Below, piece by piece: positions 47,503-56,907 of a DNA stretch of 64,000 nt. This stretch comes from an uncultured Akkermansia sp. (lineage in GTDB: Bacteria; Verrucomicrobiota; Verrucomicrobiia; Verrucomicrobiales; Akkermansiaceae). The translations under genes were made by a program, and so were the position numbers. The stretch spans positions 1 through 64,000 of the forward strand of contig CANPYO010000001.1 of the NCBI GenBank assembly GCA_947588645.1, written 5' to 3'. Numbering within the stretch: the first letter of the stretch is position 1; each line of letters opens with the position of its first letter. The notes beneath the pieces are model-generated. The model did no database searches. It was not told the origin of the DNA and was given only the letters and a program-made list of their open reading frames with translations.

Positions 47503-49923
47503 TTACCGAAAGCGAACAAAGATGGGCGTCCTCGGTGGGGTGTCAGTGGTGTCGAGCGATTCGATGTGGTCGGAGGCAACCCATCCGCGCAGGCCGGTAG
47601 CGGTCTCCACATAGGAGAAGGAACCACGGCGAGCGAGCAAATGCAGCGGGGAAGAGGGGGTGAGCTGGAGAGTTGCTGAGGCATCCGGCGAGGCGGCGGT
47701 GTGCAGAGGGGTGCCGTGCAGCACGTAAGCTAGGTCTGATGCGGGCAGGGAGGAGAAATCTGCCGAGTCGCGCGTGGCGTAGTAGAGCCAATTCAACGCG
47801 CAGAGCAGACTGAGAGCGGCAAAGAGCGCCGTAGCGGATGTGAGCCAAGCTGACCGTCGGCGCATGAGCAAGTGCAGCGCGATGCAGAGCAGCAGGACTG
47901 CGGTGCAGACGATGCCGGCAATCCAGAGTTGTCCGCAGGAGAGCAGAGTGAAGATATGATGCACGCCGGAACGCACCGGAAGCAGGGCGCCTTCCTTGCG
48001 TTGGATAAATTCGAGGTTGGCGCGGGCTTCGGGAAAAGTGGGGTTAATTTGCAAGGCTCGGGCAAAGCTGAGAGCAGCGGCGCCCGGTTTGCCGAGGCGG
48101 TACTGGCAGGCGCCTATGTCGTAGTAGAGGACATCTGCGTCCGGGGCATTGTCGCCAAGATTCTTCTGCAGTTGTTGGAGTTTATCGAGAGCTTGGGAGT
48201 ACTGCCGGGCGGCGTAAAGCTCCTGCGGAGAGCCGTCATTAGCGGTGGAGAAAGGCAGCAGGGCCAGCAACGTGAGACATAGCACCCCGGTCGCGCGCAT
48301 CAGGGCTTTGCGCACGGCTTGCAGCATGGCCGCACGCTCATCCTTCGGCACAATGGGAGATGCTTCGGGGCGGAACGCTTCATCATCCCGGCGTTGCAGG
48401 ATGCGTTGCAACTCCTCATCGCGCGCTTCGTCGGGCACTTGGGCCTCGATAAAGGCGCCGATGCGTTTGAGGAAGGTGAGGGAGTCCGGCTCGGAAGAAA
48501 TGGCGGCGAGTTCGTGCTCGCGTGCACGCTCGGCAGACCTGCCGGCCAGAAGACGAGCGCTGTATCGCCAAGCCAGATAGATGAAGATGAGGAGAGCCGG
48601 CAGGTAAAGCAGATACCACAGCGCGCGCGGCAGAACGAAGGTTCGCCGGTCTCCACTGCCTACGGGGATGAAATCGTAAATATCCGTGAGTTCTGCGACG
48701 GGCACCGTGCCTGCCGGTGGCGGCGTGGCGGCCGTTTGCACCAAGGCGGGTCCGGCAGAATTTGTCTCGCGCCAGGGAAGGGGAATGGGCGGTGAGATCG
48801 CACGCTTGTAGGCCATGGCCTCCGGATCGAAATAAGCGAGGGAGAAGGCGGGAATGCTGTCCACTTCCGTGACGGGGCGCATGAGTTGGGAGAAAACCAT
48901 GCCGATGGTTTCGCCGGTGGCGGAAATGATGGGTTTACGAGTGGCGGGCACGAGCTTCCACTCATCCGTCATGTCGGGAGCCGGGCAGGCGAGCTGCTGC
49001 AGATTGCCCGTGCCATGTACAGTAATTTGCACCTCCACAGCCTCGTTCATGGCCAGGGAGCTTGCATCGCATTTTGTGGAGATCGTGTAGCGTCCCACGG
49101 TGTCGCTGAAGTTCGCCGGGGCTCCGGGAGGAAGGGGCAGAGCGGAAAGTGTCAGGGTGGGCAGGGGAATCTCCTCTTGTCCCACGGTGAAGAATCCGCG
49201 TTGGCGAGCCAGTAAAATCTTGCCGGTAATGTCCGAGGCGCCCTCGCGGAAGGGAGTGAGTTCCCCGGAGAAATCCGCCGTGCGCCAATCCTGCCTGTTT
49301 GCGAAGGCCGTGGGATTCTCCATGATCTGTCCCTGCACCATGGCGAGCACCCCTTGCACGGCGGGCTGCAGCGTGCTTACCTTGACGCCTACGGAGTGCA
49401 TCTGCGGCAGATTGCTCACAAAACAATCTTGCGGGAAAAAGAGCTTGAGAGAGGCTTTGACGGGTTGGTGCACGTAGGGATCCTGCGGGTGCGTGTACCA
49501 GAGCGCTCCGTAAGGTACCGGGGTGTTGTACCATTTAATTTGCGCGGTTGAGCACACTTGAAGCGGGGGAACTTTGACCGTCTGCTTGCGCCCGCTTCGG
49601 TATTCCACGGTCAAATCCGGAATTTGCAGGGTTCCGGTTTTGTCCGGTCGCACCAAGATCGGCAGGATTTGCACCATGGCGCGGTTGGCATCCAGCGGAT
49701 TGGCTCCCGCCTTGGATTGCAAAATTTGCACCCCGGCGAATTGCACGCGCGGCTGCTCGCGGATGGAAAAAATGTCCTCGCCTACCTCCGTGTCCACGAG
49801 GTAAAGCAGTACCTGTTCCCCCGGCACTGCCACGCCTGTGGACCAGACCGGTGTCACCTGTGCGGCGGCGTACCAAGCTGCCGCAAGGAACATAATGATG
49901 ATGCTTTGGATGAATTGTCGCAT
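47503..49923 (-). CDS. BatD-like protein with TPR (BatE-like) and C-terminal SH3 segment
   Basis: 806 aa; BatD-like N-terminus, TPR DVLYYDIGACQYRLGKPGAAALSFARALQINPTFPEARANLEFI, C-terminal ATLQLTPSSPLHLLARRGSFSYVETATGLRGWVASDHIE. Confidence 0.75.
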   Translation of the reverse strand: MRQFIQSIIIMFLAAAWYAAAQVTPVWSTGVAVPGEQVLLYLVDTEVGEDIFSIREQPRVQFAGVQILQSKAGANPLDANRAMVQILPILVRPDKTGTLQIPDLTVEYRSGRKQTVKVPPLQVCSTAQIKWYNTPVPYGALWYTHPQDPYVHQPVKASLKLFFPQDCFVSNLPQMHSVGVKVSTLQPAVQGVLAMVQGQIMENPTAFANRQDWRTADFSGELTPFREGASDITGKILLARQRGFFTVGQEEIPLPTLTLSALPLPPGAPANFSDTVGRYTISTKCDASSLAMNEAVEVQITVHGTGNLQQLACPAPDMTDEWKLVPATRKPIISATGETIGMVFSQLMRPVTEVDSIPAFSLAYFDPEAMAYKRAISPPIPLPWRETNSAGPALVQTAATPPPAGTVPVAELTDIYDFIPVGSGDRRTFVLPRALWYLLYLPALLIFIYLAWRYSARLLAGRSAERAREHELAAISSEPDSLTFLKRIGAFIEAQVPDEARDEELQRILQRRDDEAFRPEASPIVPKDERAAMLQAVRKALMRATGVLCLTLLALLPFSTANDGSPQELYAARQYSQALDKLQQLQKNLGDNAPDADVLYYDIGACQYRLGKPGAAALSFARALQINPTFPEARANLEFIQRKEGALLPVRSGVHHIFTLLSCGQLWIAGIVCTAVLLLCIALHLLMRRRSAWLTSATALFAALSLLCALNWLYYATRDSADFSSLPASDLAYVLHGTPLHTAASPDASATLQLTPSSPLHLLARRGSFSYVETATGLRGWVASDHIESLDTTDTPPRTPIFVRFR

Positions 49924-49928
49924 AGTGT

Positions 49929-51968
49929 TTAATAATCTTTAAGAGGACGGCGGCGGGAGACGTCCTTGTGCGGAATGGGAGAACCTCCGGTCTCGTCCAT
50001 GTGCATGCGCAGAATTCCTGCAGCGCGCTGCTTTTCCTTTTGTTCGTCACTCAACTCGGCTTGCTGCATTTCTGCCTGCTGCCGGTCGTCTCGTTGTTCG
50101 TCCTGGTTCTGTTGCGGATCCTGGTTTTGCTGCGGATCTTGCTTCTGCTGTTGATCCTGGTTCTGCTGTTGATCTTGCTTTTGCTGTTGATCTTGATTCT
50201 GCTGCTGATCTTGATTCTGCTGCTGATCTTGATTCTGCTGTTGATCTTGATTCTGCTGTTGATCTTGATTCTGCTGTTGATCTTGATTCTGCTGTTGATC
50301 TTGGTTCTGCTGCTGATCCTGGTTCTGCTGTTGATCCTGGTTCTGCTGTTGATCCTGGTTCTGCTGTTGATCCTGGTTCTGCTGTTGCTCTTGGTTCTGC
50401 TGTTGATCTTGCTTCTGCTGTTGATCCTGCTTCTGCTGTTGATCCTGCTTTTGCTGCTGATCCTGGTTCTGCTGTTGGTCTTGGTTCTGCTGTTGGTCTT
50501 GGTTCTGCTGCTGCTTGAGACGCTCGATCTCTTCCTCGAGCAATTTGATGAACTTCTGGATTTTTTCCGAGTTATTCTTTGCCTGGATGAGGCCGGAATC
50601 CGCTTGTTGAGCATCGCGGTAGGGAGCGAGAACCGACTTGAGCTCATCGACAATTTTTTGCAGTGATTCGGGGGATACTTTTGCGCCGGAATCCTGAGCG
50701 TAAAGACGACGCAATTTCTCAAAGCAGGCGTGTGCTCGTTGATTGCCTAGAGCCAGGTGGGTCGCGGCCTGGAGGCGTGAGTCACTCGTCAGAAGAGCCT
50801 CGGAAAAAAGCTCTCGAGCTTCTTCGTCCTTTTGCTCTTGAAGGGCTTGGAGCGCCCGAGCGTACGAATCTGCCGGGGTTGAATCGGCCGAAGCATGCTG
50901 CGAAAGAAGGAAGCAGCCCGCCAGCAACACGACGCCGCGCCGTGGAGCCTTCCATCCCGTGGCGGCTAGAATGCCGGCGATGATCAGCAACAAGGCAGGA
51001 ACGGCAAGCCAGGCAAACAAGTCTCGCGGCACACGCCCGGAATCAAAGGTTTCCTCGTGCCGGGTAAGACGCGAAGCTGTCTCGCGAGCGAAAGCGGAAA
51101 GATCGGCGCCGGAGCCCATGATGAAGAAATCGCCGTTCGTAGCCTTGGCGAGCCGCTGCAGCGAATCCGTGTCCAACTTGCTGATGACATGCTTGCCGGA
51201 GGCATCCTGCCAGAGGCCGTTCTCGCCATGGGGATCAGGGATCGGAGCGCCGGTGGGGGTGCCCACACCTACCGTGATGACGAGCATGTTCTTTTTACGA
51301 GCCTCTTCGGCCAGGGAAACCGGTGTGTCCACGGTGTCCTCGCCATCGCTGAGAATGACGAGGGCGTTTGCGCTATCGGGAGCGCTGCGCGTGAAGGTCG
51401 CAATGGCGCAGCGCAAGAGTTGGTCGAAATTGGTTCCGCCGCTGCCGGCCCAGTCCCGGTTCACTTGCTCCAACGCATCGCGTAGAGCCGTGTGGTCATG
51501 CGTCAGCGGAACGACGAGGTCGGCCTCCCCCGAAAAGATGATGAGCCCAATTTTATCCCCCGGCAGTGCGTCGATGAGTTCGTAGGCTGCCGCGCGGGCT
51601 TCATCCAGACGCGATGGGGAGACGTCTGTCGTCTCCATGGATCGTGAGATGTCCAGGGCGATGAGCAGATTGCGACCGGAAGCGGAGGCGCTGCCCGGCT
51701 CATAGCCGTTGATGGGACGAGCCAGCGCCAGGATGATGCAGGCAAGAGCAGGGAGGAGCAAAAGAACCGGCAGCAGAGAACGCCACACAGGCGGTTTGAT
51801 GACCAGCTCCGGGTGCTCGGAAGATACCAGTGAGCCCCAAGCTTTGCCGAGACGCCGCCGCCACAGCAGAACCGCCACTCCCAGTATGACCGGAAGCAGC
51901 AGGACTATCAGAATATGCGGGTATAGAAAGCTCATGGCGCAAAGCGGGTGCGTAATTCTGAAAAGCAA
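49929..51968 (-). CDS. BatB/BatC-like VWA protein with Gln-rich hexapeptide repeat
   Basis: VWA MIDAS ALDISRSMETTD; ...QQQNQDQQQNQD... repeat; DEQRDDRQQAEMQQAELSDEQKEKQRAAGILRMHMDETGG tail. Confidence 0.8.
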   Translation of the reverse strand: MLFRITHPLCAMSFLYPHILIVLLLPVILGVAVLLWRRRLGKAWGSLVSSEHPELVIKPPVWRSLLPVLLLLPALACIILALARPINGYEPGSASASGRNLLIALDISRSMETTDVSPSRLDEARAAAYELIDALPGDKIGLIIFSGEADLVVPLTHDHTALRDALEQVNRDWAGSGGTNFDQLLRCAIATFTRSAPDSANALVILSDGEDTVDTPVSLAEEARKKNMLVITVGVGTPTGAPIPDPHGENGLWQDASGKHVISKLDTDSLQRLAKATNGDFFIMGSGADLSAFARETASRLTRHEETFDSGRVPRDLFAWLAVPALLLIIAGILAATGWKAPRRGVVLLAGCFLLSQHASADSTPADSYARALQALQEQKDEEARELFSEALLTSDSRLQAATHLALGNQRAHACFEKLRRLYAQDSGAKVSPESLQKIVDELKSVLAPYRDAQQADSGLIQAKNNSEKIQKFIKLLEEEIERLKQQQNQDQQQNQDQQQNQDQQQKQDQQQKQDQQQKQDQQQNQEQQQNQDQQQNQDQQQNQDQQQNQDQQQNQDQQQNQDQQQNQDQQQNQDQQQNQDQQQNQDQQQNQDQQQKQDQQQNQDQQQKQDPQQNQDPQQNQDEQRDDRQQAEMQQAELSDEQKEKQRAAGILRMHMDETGGSPIPHKDVSRRRPLKDY
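50098..50512. repeat. Coding minisatellite, 18-bp unit (QQ[N/K]Q[D/E][Q/P])
   Basis: About 22 tandem units of CTGTTGATCTTGATTCTG-type 18-mers read directly on the plus strand. Confidence 0.9.
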
Positions 51969-53560
51969 AAGCCAAGCAGCAGGAGAATGAGCGCCGCCGA
52001 CAGAGGGTACATGAAGAGAGGATCAAAGCTCACTAACTTGCGGCGTGTGGCGTCTGTCTTCTCCAGAGAGTCGATGCTGCGGAAGGCTTCCTGCAACTGG
52101 GCGCCACTGCCGGCGCGGTAGAAGCGACCGCCGGTGATGGTCGCAATTTCGCGCAGCGTTTTCTCATCGAAGGTATCGACATCTGCCGTGTAACGCGAGA
52201 GACGCTCATCCCTGCCGATAGCGATCGTGAAAATCTTGATGCCGAGTTTGGCGGCCTCCTTGGCCGCATCGACGGGAGAGATGGAGCCGCTGTTGTTCAC
52301 ACCATCCGTTACGAGGATAATGACCTTGGACTTGGTCTCAACGCGCTCGTGCAGACGGGTGGCAGCCCCGGCAATGGCGGTGCCGATGGCCGTGCCATCC
52401 GGTTCCACGTAGCCCGGACGGTCCGCTTGCCCGAATTGTCCGGCCTCAGGCAGGTAAAATTGCTCCATGATGTAGCGCAAAATCGCATGATCGAGGGTGA
52501 GTGGGCTGCACAGCTTGGCGCGTCCTGCAAAGGCGAGCATGCCGATACGGTCGTTCGGGCGGTCGGCGATAAAGTTTGAGATGACGTGCTTGGCGGCAGT
52601 GAGGCGATCCACCGTGGCGCGTCCCGTGCGGCCGCGTTCATCGCGTACGGAAAAGACCATATCGCGCAAGCCCATGGAGCCGGAAAGATCGCAAGCAATC
52701 ATGATGTCGATGCCGCTCACCTTTTGTTCTTCATGCTCGAGACGCCAACGGGGCTGCGCCAAAGCCACTACGAGCGCAACGGCTGCCAGCGTTGAGCAAA
52801 TGGGGCCAAGACGTCCGGCCAGAGTGTGAGGTGTACTCAGAAGCGGGCGTACAAATGAAAGCGTGGGTAAGCAGACACTGCCCTCGGCGCCTTCACGCCG
52901 GCGCAAAAAGAACAGAGGTATCAGAAGCAGCAGCACCCACAGCCAACCGGGACTGCCCCATTCGAGCTCGCGAGTGCCACTCACCACCGCGAGCGGCAAG
53001 AGGGCGTGCAACGGCACGGAGGAGGGCGTGTTCTGCGTCTGCTGCGCGTCGCGAATCTTGCCGAGGAGGTCGCGTGCGCGTTCGATAAAATCGGTCATGG
53101 CGGCGGCATCGCCGACATCACTGGCGGCGTATTTGAGATCCGCGAGTTGTTGCAGCAGGGAGAGCATGGGGAGGCGCAGAGGCTCCGGCACGGCAGACAG
53201 CGAATCGATGCGGCGGCTGAATTCCTCATGCGTTTCGTACAGGGCAGGGTCCTGGAGTTCTCCTTGCAAGAAGCGGCGCAATATCATCGAAAGCTGCAGG
53301 CTGAATTCCCGGAGGAGTTGCGGGCAGTTGGCTTGCAGGGCATCCAGGGCTTCCAGCGCCTGCTGAGCCGGCGTCGTTACGACTTCCGGCGCTTGTGTGC
53401 GTCGCCGATACAGGTAGATGTACAGCACGGAGCCGATGAGGGCGATGAGCAGAGCCGCAAGCAGCCACCACACCCAGCCGCTGGCGGCAAACTGCTCTGC
53501 CGGGAGCTCGGGGGCAAGCTCCGGTATGGCATCCGGTATGCTGGTGGGCGTGAAGGGCAT
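51932..53560 (-). CDS. BatA-like VWA protein with N-terminal DUF4381-like membrane region
   Basis: MIACDLSGSMGLRDM MIDAS, VTDGVNNSGSISP; N-terminal TM and FLQGELQDPALYETHEEFSRRI. Confidence 0.8.
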   Translation of the reverse strand: MPFTPTSIPDAIPELAPELPAEQFAASGWVWWLLAALLIALIGSVLYIYLYRRRTQAPEVVTTPAQQALEALDALQANCPQLLREFSLQLSMILRRFLQGELQDPALYETHEEFSRRIDSLSAVPEPLRLPMLSLLQQLADLKYAASDVGDAAAMTDFIERARDLLGKIRDAQQTQNTPSSVPLHALLPLAVVSGTRELEWGSPGWLWVLLLLIPLFFLRRREGAEGSVCLPTLSFVRPLLSTPHTLAGRLGPICSTLAAVALVVALAQPRWRLEHEEQKVSGIDIMIACDLSGSMGLRDMVFSVRDERGRTGRATVDRLTAAKHVISNFIADRPNDRIGMLAFAGRAKLCSPLTLDHAILRYIMEQFYLPEAGQFGQADRPGYVEPDGTAIGTAIAGAATRLHERVETKSKVIILVTDGVNNSGSISPVDAAKEAAKLGIKIFTIAIGRDERLSRYTADVDTFDEKTLREIATITGGRFYRAGSGAQLQEAFRSIDSLEKTDATRRKLVSFDPLFMYPLSAALILLLLGFCFSELRTRFAP

Positions 53561-53563
53561 GGT

Positions 53564-54454
53564 TTAGCGGAGAAATAGTCGGCTGCGACGCTTGAAGAGT
53601 GCGCGAAGTTTGGGCATAAAGTCTTCGTTGGTGAGTAGCTGAAGATGGTCGATGGACAGTTGTCCGAAGAGCTTATCCCAATCGGCAAAATGTGCATGCA
53701 CCCGCTTGGAATGCTCGGCGCGAAGAGCTGCATCAGACAAATTGGCTGCGAACTGCACGCCCGTCTCGGCATCCAATGCGCAGACGCGTCCGGCGGCGGG
53801 CAGGGAGATTTCCAGCGGGTCATTCACGCGCATCGGGATGAGTTCGTGGCAAAAGTTGAGCTTGCCGATGGATTGCTTATCCGGGGCGAAAAGGAAATCA
53901 CTAATCATAACCAGCAGCGTTTTCTTGCGCTGGGTGCGCAGCAATTCATCGACCACGGTGGGCACATCTTCATCCGCCCCGCCGGGCGGGGCGCTGAGGA
54001 TGGAAGTGAGCACGCGCAGATATTGGCGCACGCCTTTGGCCGGGGGCAGGTAAAAATGCGGATTGCAACCGAAGATGAGCAGACCGGTTTTATCGCCGTT
54101 GAGGGCGGCGCTGTAGGCAAGGGTGGTAGCGATGCGCGCAGCGTACTCCAGTTTGGAATCCGGACTCAGACTGCCGGCGTAGCGCATGGAGGCGCTGGCA
54201 TCTACCGCCAGCAGCAGAGCTTGCTCGCGCTCCTCATGAAACTTGCGCACGTAGGGGGTGCCGGTGCGTGCGGTCACTTTCCAATCGATGAAACGCGGCT
54301 CGTCGCCCGGAGTATACTCGCGAAATTCGTCGAAATCGAGCCCCTGTCCGCGGAAGCCGGATCGGTACAGCCCGGCAAAGGTGGCAGTAACCAAGCGTCG
54401 CGCCTGCATTTCAATGCGGCGCACTCGCTGCATGATGTCCTGCGTTTTATCCAT
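53564..54454 (-). CDS. DUF58 domain protein
   Basis: GFRGQGLDFDEFREYTPGDEPRFIDWKVTARTGTPYVRKFHEEREQALLLAVD. Confidence 0.9.
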   Translation of the reverse strand: MDKTQDIMQRVRRIEMQARRLVTATFAGLYRSGFRGQGLDFDEFREYTPGDEPRFIDWKVTARTGTPYVRKFHEEREQALLLAVDASASMRYAGSLSPDSKLEYAARIATTLAYSAALNGDKTGLLIFGCNPHFYLPPAKGVRQYLRVLTSILSAPPGGADEDVPTVVDELLRTQRKKTLLVMISDFLFAPDKQSIGKLNFCHELIPMRVNDPLEISLPAAGRVCALDAETGVQFAANLSDAALRAEHSKRVHAHFADWDKLFGQLSIDHLQLLTNEDFMPKLRALFKRRSRLFLR

Positions 54455-54481
54455 GACATGCGAGAGGCGGTGCGCTTCTTA

Positions 54482-55471
54482 TCAAGGTACAGGTACTTTC
54501 GAGAGGATGCGGTCAATGACATCGTCTGCCGTCACATTGGCGGCTTCGGCCTCATAAGAGAGGAGGATGCGGTGACGCAGGATGTCATGCGCCAGATCCT
54601 TCACATCCTGCGGGGTCACATAAGCGCGCTGGTGGGTGAAGGCAAGCGCCTTGGAGGCCAGAGCTATGTTGATGGTAGCGCGTGGAGAAGCGCCTGCGCG
54701 TACCATGCCGGACAGCGAGCGATCCACCTTTTCCGGTGTGCGGGTCGTGCGCACCAGGTCTACGATGTAGTGCTGCACCGCCGGGTCGATGAATATCTTA
54801 TCCACCAGCTCGCGGGATGCCTCAATATCCTGAGCCTCCACGACCGGGTGCGTCGTGGGAACAGGTCCGGTTCGCCCCATCAGGGTGAGTACTTGCAATT
54901 CCTCGTCGCGCGAGGGATAGTCGACGACCACCTTAAAGAGGAAGCGATCCAGCTGCGCCTCGGGAAGCTGGTAGGTGCCTTCCTGTTCGATCGGGTTTTG
55001 CGTGGCAAGCACGAGGAAGGGATTGGGCAGGGTGTAGCTGGTCTCGCCCAAGGTTACCTGGCGCTCCTGCATGGCCTCCAACAGCGCACTTTGCACTTTG
55101 GCGGGCGCGCGGTTAATTTCATCCGCCAAAACCAAATTGGCAAAGATAGGACCTTTTTTGGGCGAAAATTGATGCAGCTCAGGGTTGTATATCATGGTGC
55201 CCACCAGGTCTGCGGGCAGAAGATCCGGCGTGAATTGAACGCGGGAAAAATTGGCGTGCATCGCCCCGGCCAGCGTTTTCACGGACAGGGTCTTGGCTAG
55301 CCCCGGAACGCCCTCCAGCAGGACATGACCCTTGCAGAGCAAGCTCAGGATGAGGCGAGAAATGAGAGCCTGCTGCCCCACCACGACTTTGCTGATTTCG
55401 ATTTTGAGTGTGCTGATCCAAGAAGAGCGGCGCACGATGAGGTCGGTTAATTCTTGGGTATTCGTTTCCAT
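54482..55471 (-). CDS. MoxR-family AAA+ ATPase
   Basis: GHVLLEGVPGLAKTLSVKTLA Walker A, LADEINRAPAKVQSALLEAMQE, LATQNPIEQEGTYQLPEAQLDRF. Confidence 0.93.
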   Translation of the reverse strand: METNTQELTDLIVRRSSWISTLKIEISKVVVGQQALISRLILSLLCKGHVLLEGVPGLAKTLSVKTLAGAMHANFSRVQFTPDLLPADLVGTMIYNPELHQFSPKKGPIFANLVLADEINRAPAKVQSALLEAMQERQVTLGETSYTLPNPFLVLATQNPIEQEGTYQLPEAQLDRFLFKVVVDYPSRDEELQVLTLMGRTGPVPTTHPVVEAQDIEASRELVDKIFIDPAVQHYIVDLVRTTRTPEKVDRSLSGMVRAGASPRATINIALASKALAFTHQRAYVTPQDVKDLAHDILRHRILLSYEAEAANVTADDVIDRILSKVPVP

Positions 55472-55552
55472 ACGCTCCCCCTAGCATAGCACGTTGCCCC
55501 CGTATTTCAAGCTGCATCTTGCAGTCTGACACAATTTGACAGGTCTTACCAC

Positions 55553-55579
55553 GGCAAACGCATTGGAAATACGTTTGCC
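55553..55579 (+). repeat. Solo hairpin end of the CAGGGCAAACGCATT repeat, followed by TACGA heptamers
   Basis: GGCAAACGCATTGGAAATACGTTTGCC then TATGTACGAGGTACGATTTTCGATGTACGATTTG. Confidence 0.7.
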
Positions 55580-55774
55580 TATGTACGAGGTACGATTTTC
55601 GATGTACGATTTGCAAATAATGCGGAGCGTAAGCGAAGGTGGCGGATAAAACAAGGTTCGGGCATGGTTACAAAGGGACGGGAAGCGAAGCGGTCGATTT
55701 CTAACCAACTCCGCGTGTCGCTTTCGAAACACGCGCTTCGCTACCCCCGCGAGCCGGAGGCGAGCCACTCTTCT

Positions 55775-55799
55775 AAATCGTAAATCGTAAATCGTAAAT
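55775..55799. repeat. AAATCGT heptamer array
   Basis: AAATCGTAAATCGTAAATCGTAAAT. Confidence 0.9.
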
Positions 55800-55807
55800 G
55801 ACTTGTC

Positions 55808-56575
55808 TTACAGACTGAGGCGGTCGGTAATGACGTCGGTGATGGGGCGGTTTTGGATTTTCTCGCTCAGGATGCCGTCACCGAGTATGTCGGGCGAGCA
55901 ATAGCGGATAAGCTTGCCGAGCCGCTCAGCCCAACTGCGCAGGTTCACATCGGCATTGCCCGTTCTTTTGTAAGCATCCGCAGAGATGAGTCGAGCTGCC
56001 TTGCGATTGCTATCCTTGCAGGCGAACAGAAGTTGTCCGGTTTTGACGTCACGGATGGTGAGTTCAATGCATATATCGCCTTCGGCAAATTTACCGACCA
56101 CGCCGGTGACGCCGGGAACTTTGATAAAATTGCCGCTGATTTTGGAGAGAATGCGCAGGACAGGATACTGGGGGCGAAAGTGAACGAGCGCCATATCGAC
56201 GCGAATATCGGCCGTAGTTGGGTCATCCGTCAAAGTCCAATTGTGCTTGTTGGCCTCGTTCCCTTCCCTCAAAGCTTTGCCAAGGGATTCCACCATGTAA
56301 TGCTGCATCTGGGGAACCATAAGGGGCGCTAATTCCGGTTCATCCTTCTCAACTTTGGAAATATCCAGCGGCGCAATGTAAATGGAGCCTTCCTTCTGGT
56401 TGAGATAGGGATTGCCGCGACCCCAAGACCAGGCGCCGTTGAGGGAGATTTTTATGGAACGGCGCAACTGCACGTCGTACAGACCACTCTCGGAGGTGAG
56501 GGTATGTTGCTGCGCACAGGAGACACACAGCAGAGAAGCCAGGATAAGCAGAACAACGTATCGAACACTGGTCAT
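55808..56575 (-). CDS. Putative lipoprotein, DUF3313-like
   Basis: Lipobox LLCVSC; TADIRVDMALVHFRPQYPVLR..VEGDICIELTIRDVKTGQLLFACKDSN-like organisation. Confidence 0.55.
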   Translation of the reverse strand: MTSVRYVVLLILASLLCVSCAQQHTLTSESGLYDVQLRRSIKISLNGAWSWGRGNPYLNQKEGSIYIAPLDISKVEKDEPELAPLMVPQMQHYMVESLGKALREGNEANKHNWTLTDDPTTADIRVDMALVHFRPQYPVLRILSKISGNFIKVPGVTGVVGKFAEGDICIELTIRDVKTGQLLFACKDSNRKAARLISADAYKRTGNADVNLRSWAERLGKLIRYCSPDILGDGILSEKIQNRPITDVITDRLSL

Positions 56576-56628
56576 GAGCCAATCATATCACAATCTGAGC
56601 CGTGTTGCAATACCACCAAGGAAAACGC

Positions 56629-56860
56629 CAGGGCAAACGCATTAGAAAATGCGTTTGCCTATGTACGATTTACGATTTACGATTTGTTAATAATGTGCGC
56701 GTTGCGCAGATTTTTTCGGATCATTAATGTATGCTGAGATCCCTTTAGAGCCATCATCATAATGACTGCTTCTTGTCACGATTTTTGATACGTATAAACG
56801 TTGATATCAGCCAATAAGAGTATTTCCTCTGTCGATTAACTTCTCTCAAATGCGTTTGCC
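56629..56860 (+). mobile_element. MITE-like repeat, copy 3
   Basis: CAGGGCAAACGCATTAGAAAATGCGTTTGCC ... TCTCTCAAATGCGTTTGCC; internal body closely matches copies 1, 2 and 4. Confidence 0.75.
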
Positions 56861-56907
56861 TATGTACGATGTACGATTTGGAAAATTCCCGTGCTTGCGC
56901 GCGAATT

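Noticed and set aside
49968-50666. 232-aa poly-Leu/Ile ORF on the plus strand
   Set aside because: It is the reverse complement of the CAG/CAA-rich QQQNQD repeat; membrane-like look is an artefact
53645-55300. 551-aa plus ORF opposite DUF58/MoxR
   Set aside because: Antisense to two well-recognised genes
1587-55799. CRISPR array interpretation of the AAATCGT repeats
   Set aside because: Unit is 7 bp, contiguous, with no spacers and no cas genes
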